44,419 nt of DNA from an uncultured Pelagibacteraceae bacterium (GTDB lineage Bacteria > Pseudomonadota > Alphaproteobacteria > Pelagibacterales > Pelagibacteraceae), in contig CACGVB010000001.1 of the NCBI GenBank assembly GCA_902576395.1, forward strand, positions 1-44,419, read 5' to 3'. Of this stretch, positions 39,969 to 44,419 are shown in pieces. Under the pieces are notes generated by a model. It searched no databases. It saw only the letters and a program-made list of their open reading frames with translations, and was not told the origin of the DNA. The position numbers and the translations under genes are program-made. Each line of letters starts with the position of its first letter. The first letter of the stretch is position 1.

Positions 39969-40792
39969 AATTTAATTATTTCAATACTATCAAAATCAAG
40001 ATTTTCGATATTATGAAACCCTTTCTTTAATTTTTCAAAATCTTTATATGGTCCTTTATAAACTCTAAAATTATTTTGTGACATCTTTTTGATTAAAATG
40101 TTCTCGATATTATATTCTTCAAATAACCTGTTTTTTAACATAATAGCTGAGTCTTCAAAATAAAAATCAGCGAATTTAATTATATAATTAAAATTTGTTA
40201 CAAGATTCTCTGTATTAGATTCTTTTGTTTCCGTCTCAAGACTTATATTCTGAATCATTATATCGTCAACAGGAGCTTTATTGGCAACTTCTTTTTCTTC
40301 ATCAAATGTTTTTACATCATTTGCAACATATAATTTATTAGAATTGATAGTTTCAATGTATATATAGGGTTCACTCGGATTAATTAATAATTCATTTACA
40401 ATTCTAGATGTAATTACTGAATTATAATAGATAGGTAAAACAGTTTTTTTTTTTACAACGGTTATCAAGGATCTTCCATTGATTATATTTGTTATTCTAA
40501 CTGGTGTTCCATTAGGCAAGTTAGGACTTAATATGTTAATTGATGAGTCGTCTAATTTATATTTTGACGAATTATCAGTATCTTTATTGTATATCAAAGC
40601 AAAACCTTTGTTAGAATAAACAATATTAATTAACTCTTCTTTTTCATTTTTTTTTGGTGATTGTTTAATTGCTTCTTTTTGAACTATAGATTTTGTCTCT
40701 TTTGGCTTGTTCTTAATATTTATGTTTGATGAATGATGTTCACATGCAAATAGAGTTAAAAATATAAAATATAAAATATATTTAAATTGCAT
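39965..40792 (-). CDS. RlpA-like lipoprotein with SPOR domain
   Basis: Lipobox LTLFAC; LPNGTPVRITNIINGRSLITVV; C-terminal SPOR-like FADFYFEDSAIMLKNRLFEEYNIENILIKK...YKGPYKDFEKLKK. Confidence 0.7.
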   Translation of the reverse strand: MQFKYILYFIFLTLFACEHHSSNINIKNKPKETKSIVQKEAIKQSPKKNEKEELINIVYSNKGFALIYNKDTDNSSKYKLDDSSINILSPNLPNGTPVRITNIINGRSLITVVKKKTVLPIYYNSVITSRIVNELLINPSEPYIYIETINSNKLYVANDVKTFDEEKEVANKAPVDDIMIQNISLETETKESNTENLVTNFNYIIKFADFYFEDSAIMLKNRLFEEYNIENILIKKMSQNNFRVYKGPYKDFEKLKKGFHNIENLDFDSIEIIKL

Positions 40793-41780
40793 TTTTAAAC
40801 TTTTTTTTCAATGTACATACAGCTAGTGCAAATCTTAAAGATCTATTCCATTTTAAAATTAATTCATAATTATCAAAAACTACATATGCTGGTGTTAATT
40901 TTTTTGCTTCGGGAATAATGTCATAATCAGGAGTTACAAGGGCTGCTTTTAAATTATCAAGATCGTTTAAAATTTGACTATTTTTTATGTATTTTTTTAA
41001 ATAGGATATTTTATTTTTATGTTTTATTTGTTTTGCGGATGTATTTAGATATTTATGAGGTGTTTCATTAATAAGTTCAACTTTGTAAAAACATGGAGTA
41101 TTATTATCCCATCCTATTTTATTTAAGTAATTAGCTGCCGATGCAAATGAGTCCTCGATACTTTTTAAATTTATAGTTTCATCTTTATTATAATCAATTG
41201 CATAATTTTTAATAGTAGAGGGCATGAATTGGAAATTACCGAATGCTCCTGCCCATGATCCTAGATAATTATTTGGATTTATAATTCCATTATCGAAGAG
41301 GATTAAAAGAGTTATGAGTTCTGAGGTAAAAAATTCACTCCTTCTTTTATCATAACTTAAAGTTGCCAAGGATGAAACTATATCCATTTTTCCTAAGTAA
41401 TTGCCAAAATTCGTTTCAATTCCCATTAAGGACAAGAGCAAATCTCTATCTACAGAAAATTCATTGGTAATTTTATCAATTACTTTTTTGTTTATTTTAT
41501 AGATTTTTATTCCAGAGTTAACTTTTTTAATATTAGTTCTTTTAGAAACATAGGTTTTAGTGTCCTCATAAAATTCTGGTTGATATCTGTCATATTTAAT
41601 AACATTTTTTAAAAAAGAGGATTTACCGATAGTATTTTCAATAGTATGCAGGCTCACACCTCTTTCTAGAGCAATTAATTTAAATTTCTCCTTCCACTCC
41701 TCAAATTCGGAGTCATTAGCATATGCATTAAAATTTATGAGAACTAAAAGAAAAAAAATATAAATTTTAATTTTTTTCAT
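40782..41780 (-). CDS. Lytic murein transglycosylase (MltB-like)
   Basis: LLSLMGIETNFGNYLGKMDIVSSLATLSYDKRRSEFF, SWAGAFGNFQFMPSTIKNYAID. Confidence 0.93.
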   Translation of the reverse strand: MKKIKIYIFFLLVLINFNAYANDSEFEEWKEKFKLIALERGVSLHTIENTIGKSSFLKNVIKYDRYQPEFYEDTKTYVSKRTNIKKVNSGIKIYKINKKVIDKITNEFSVDRDLLLSLMGIETNFGNYLGKMDIVSSLATLSYDKRRSEFFTSELITLLILFDNGIINPNNYLGSWAGAFGNFQFMPSTIKNYAIDYNKDETINLKSIEDSFASAANYLNKIGWDNNTPCFYKVELINETPHKYLNTSAKQIKHKNKISYLKKYIKNSQILNDLDNLKAALVTPDYDIIPEAKKLTPAYVVFDNYELILKWNRSLRFALAVCTLKKKFKNAI

Positions 41781-42648
41781 ATATATCTTTCAAATATATA
41801 AATACAGCAATCCATATTAAAATAAAACTAACTAACTGATTTATATTAAATTGTTCATTATATATGAAAAAACCAAGTATAAATTGCAAAGTAGGAGTAA
41901 TATAAAAAATCATTCCAGCTGGTCCTAATCCTGCTAATTCAACACCCCTCACATACAAAAAAAGTGGAATCACCGTCATAGGTCCTGCTAACATTAATAA
42001 TGGCATCAAAGAGGGATTTGATAGACTGAAATCGTTGTAATTATTTATACTTATAAAATAAAATGCAACTAACACAAAAGGAAGTATATACAAACTTTCT
42101 ATAAGAAGACCTATATCGGTTTCAACATTAATTTTTTTTCTGAATAGATTATAAAAACTCCAACTCAAAGCTACAATTAGACCTACCCATGGAATTGAAC
42201 CAAAATCTAATAATAGCAAATAGCTTACTGAAATAATTACTAAAAATATTGAAATTTTACCTTTTTTTGTGATCGATTCCTTAAAGAAAAAATTACCTAG
42301 GAAAACACTTATGATTGGCATTATAAAATAACCAAAGCTAGCATCTATTATTTTATCCACACTTACAGCATAGATCCAAACACCCCAATTAATAAATATT
42401 AAGAAACCAGAAAAAAAAAGTATTAATAATTTTTTTTTATCTTTAAGAATTTTTTTAAAAATACTCCATTTAGAGAATAAAAAAGTAGTAATTATTAAAA
42501 CAAAAGCTGTCCAAACACTTCTATGAATTAATACTTCTACATGACCTGCAAAAGAAATATATTTGAAGTAAATAACTCCAAAAAAACCCCACCAAAACGA
42601 ACCAAAGGATGTTAGTAAAACTCCTTTATTAAAATTTTTTTTGATCAT
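41767..42648 (-). CDS. RarD-type EamA transporter
   Basis: GSFWWGFFGVIYFKYISFAGHVEVLIHRSVWT; NWGVWIYAVSVDKIIDASFGYFIMP. Confidence 0.92.
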   Translation of the reverse strand: MIKKNFNKGVLLTSFGSFWWGFFGVIYFKYISFAGHVEVLIHRSVWTAFVLIITTFLFSKWSIFKKILKDKKKLLILFFSGFLIFINWGVWIYAVSVDKIIDASFGYFIMPIISVFLGNFFFKESITKKGKISIFLVIISVSYLLLLDFGSIPWVGLIVALSWSFYNLFRKKINVETDIGLLIESLYILPFVLVAFYFISINNYNDFSLSNPSLMPLLMLAGPMTVIPLFLYVRGVELAGLGPAGMIFYITPTLQFILGFFIYNEQFNINQLVSFILIWIAVFIYLKDIYEKN

Positions 42649-42732
42649 TTTTTATTATTTGAATACTTGTAGTAACTACTTAAGTCATTTTATTCTTGAA
42701 ATATATATTAATAATAATAAAACCTTGCAAAC

Positions 42733-42822
42733 GGAGAGATGGCTGAGCGGTTGAAAGCATCGGTCTTGAAAACCGACAAAGGGGCAACTCTTTCCTGGGT
42801 TCGAATCCCAGTCTCTCCGCCA
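42733..42822 (+). tRNA. tRNA-Ser(TGA)
   Basis: GGAGAGATGGCTGAGCGGTTGAAAGCATCGGTCTTGAAAACCGACAAAGGGGCAACTCTTTCCTGGGTTCGAATCCCAGTCTCTCCGCCA with long variable arm. Confidence 0.97.
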
Positions 42823-42823
42823 T

Positions 42824-43069
42824 TCATTTAAAGTCAATTAACAGTTTAAATATTTTTTTATTTTCAAAGATAATTTCATTTTTTGAAATTTTCGAAATAT
42901 CTTCGTCATTCATGTTAACTAATGTATCTAGATCTTTTAAATCATCTATTGATAATGAATCAATAATGGATTTAACAAAACTACTAACAAATATATCCAT
43001 TTCTTTTGTTCCTCGATATTGAGATCTATAAATAATTTTATTAATTAAATTTTGTTTGTTTGAATTCAT
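42824..43069 (-). CDS. Succinate dehydrogenase assembly factor 2 family (SdhE)
   Basis: INKIIYRSQYRGTKEMDIFVSSFV (RGxxExD motif). Confidence 0.88.
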   Translation of the reverse strand: MNSNKQNLINKIIYRSQYRGTKEMDIFVSSFVKSIIDSLSIDDLKDLDTLVNMNDEDISKISKNEIIFENKKIFKLLIDFK

Positions 43070-43095
43070 TAATTATACCCATATATATATATTTA

Positions 43096-44419
43096 ATGAG
43101 TAATTTTGAATATTTATTATCACCCATAGAAAATATTAAAGGCGTAGGCAAAAAAACATTAAATTCATTTAACAAGAAAAAAATATTCACAATTTTTGAT
43201 CTTCTATGGCATTTACCTATATCAAGAATTGAAACCGCCGAAGATACAGAGATTGATGATTTACAAGTTGGAAAAAATTACAATATTAAAATAATACCAA
43301 TTAAGTATAATTTCCCTCGAATTAGAAATTTACCCAATAAAGTAATATGTGAAAAAAATGGAGTTATATTGGACTGTATATTTTTTAATAGTTATGAGGG
43401 ATATATCAAAAAATTATTACCATTAAATGAAGAAATAATAATACATGGTAAAGCAAATAACTTTAGAAATAAATTTCAATTTATAAATCCAACAACAAAA
43501 AAGACAAATAATTTAAATATTATAAATGAAGATAGTAAATATAGTCTTTCTGATGGTTTAACATTAAATAAATATAATCAAGTTATAAATAGTGTTTTTC
43601 AAAATTTACCCGAGTTAGAAGAATGGTTGCCAAAAGAAGTATCGAGTTTATTTGATAATGTATCATGGAAAGAATGTATTATAAAAATTCATAATGAAGA
43701 ACTTACAAAAATTAGAGATACAAAATATTTTAAAAGGCTTGTTTTTGATGAGATATTTGCAAATTTTTTACTTTCGTCTGATATTAGAAATAAAATTAAA
43801 AAAATTAAAAAAAAAAATAAAATTTTAGATTTACAGTATCAAAATAAACTCATTAACAATTTAAAATTTAAACTTACAACTGATCAAATAACTTCATTAA
43901 CAATTATAAATAAGGATATGGAGTCAAAACAAAAAATGTTTAGATTATTACAAGGAGATGTGGGATCTGGAAAAACAATAGTATCTGTAATAGCTGCATT
44001 AAATGCTATAAAAGCTGGCTATCAAGTTGCAATAATGGCTCCAACTGAAATATTAGCTATTCAACATTATAAATTTATATTAGAAAATTTTAGCAACTAT
44101 TGTAATCCGGAAATATTAACAGGTAAGACTGAGTATAAAAAAAGAAAAAATATTTTAAATGATCTCTTAAATAATAAAATTAATATCTTAATTGGCACGC
44201 ATTCTCTTTTTCAAGAAAAAATTACATACTTTAACTTAGGTTTAATTATTATTGATGAACAACATAAATTTGGTGTAAATCAAAGAAAAAAACTATCAGA
44301 TAAAGGAGGTAAAGATTGTGATGTACTCGTTATGTCAGCAACCCCAATTCCAAGAACAATGATGATGACTATTTATGGAGATATGGATATTTCTCTAATA
44401 AAATCTAAACCAAAAAATA
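43096..44419 (+). CDS. recG: ATP-dependent DNA helicase RecG (partial, runs off window)
   Basis: ATG 43096: MSNFEYLLSPIENIKGVGKKTLNSFNKKKIFTIFDLLWHLP...LLQGDVGSGKTIVSVIAALNAIKAGYQVAIMAPTEILAIQHY...IIIDEQHKFGVNQRKKL; no stop before window end. Confidence 0.96.
   Translation, partial: MSNFEYLLSPIENIKGVGKKTLNSFNKKKIFTIFDLLWHLPISRIETAEDTEIDDLQVGKNYNIKIIPIKYNFPRIRNLPNKVICEKNGVILDCIFFNSYEGYIKKLLPLNEEIIIHGKANNFRNKFQFINPTTKKTNNLNIINEDSKYSLSDGLTLNKYNQVINSVFQNLPELEEWLPKEVSSLFDNVSWKECIIKIHNEELTKIRDTKYFKRLVFDEIFANFLLSSDIRNKIKKIKKKNKILDLQYQNKLINNLKFKLTTDQITSLTIINKDMESKQKMFRLLQGDVGSGKTIVSVIAALNAIKAGYQVAIMAPTEILAIQHYKFILENFSNYCNPEILTGKTEYKKRKNILNDLLNNKINILIGTHSLFQEKITYFNLGLIIIDEQHKFGVNQRKKLSDKGGKDCDVLVMSATPIPRTMMMTIYGDMDISLIKSKPKN

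Overview
AT-rich window from a streamlined alphaproteobacterium. Gene content and order look SAR11/Pelagibacterales-like, which is an inference from the proteins alone. Most of it is ordinary core genome: a riboflavin/thiamine block (ribE end, ribB(A), ribH, nusB, thiL), hppA, hom/argC/rpsI/rplM, two MetY-like PLP enzymes flanking a hydrolase, ctaA, aroQ, rpmG/merR/ihfA/plsX/rpmF, glpX, an SbmA/BacA-like protein, nhaA, a metG/holB/tmk/dac/rlpA/mltB cluster, recG (truncated by the window edge), and tRNAs Glu, Pro and Ser. The accessory part is about 5.07-16.2 kb. It starts with a glycosyltransferase whose 3' end runs into hppA, continues as a tightly overlapping glycan operon (GIY-YIG, GTs, gmd, a ColD/RfbH-like dehydratase, an SDR, GTs), and ends with an intact tyrosine recombinase. 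Points most worth a second look: (1) a G+C-rich, highly structured, apparently unclassified RNA with a textbook terminator directly upstream of a minimal ogt gene; (2) a perfect 10-7-10 dif/att-like inverted repeat abutting the recombinase start; (3) gmd out of frame by one A in an A8 tract exactly at its start; (4) a likely 3,6-dideoxyhexose pathway, based on a His in place of the PLP Lys; (5) a SAM-II/SAM-V-like pseudoknot upstream of the metY-like gene; (6) a RibBA whose GTP cyclohydrolase II half lacks its Zn-binding cysteines.
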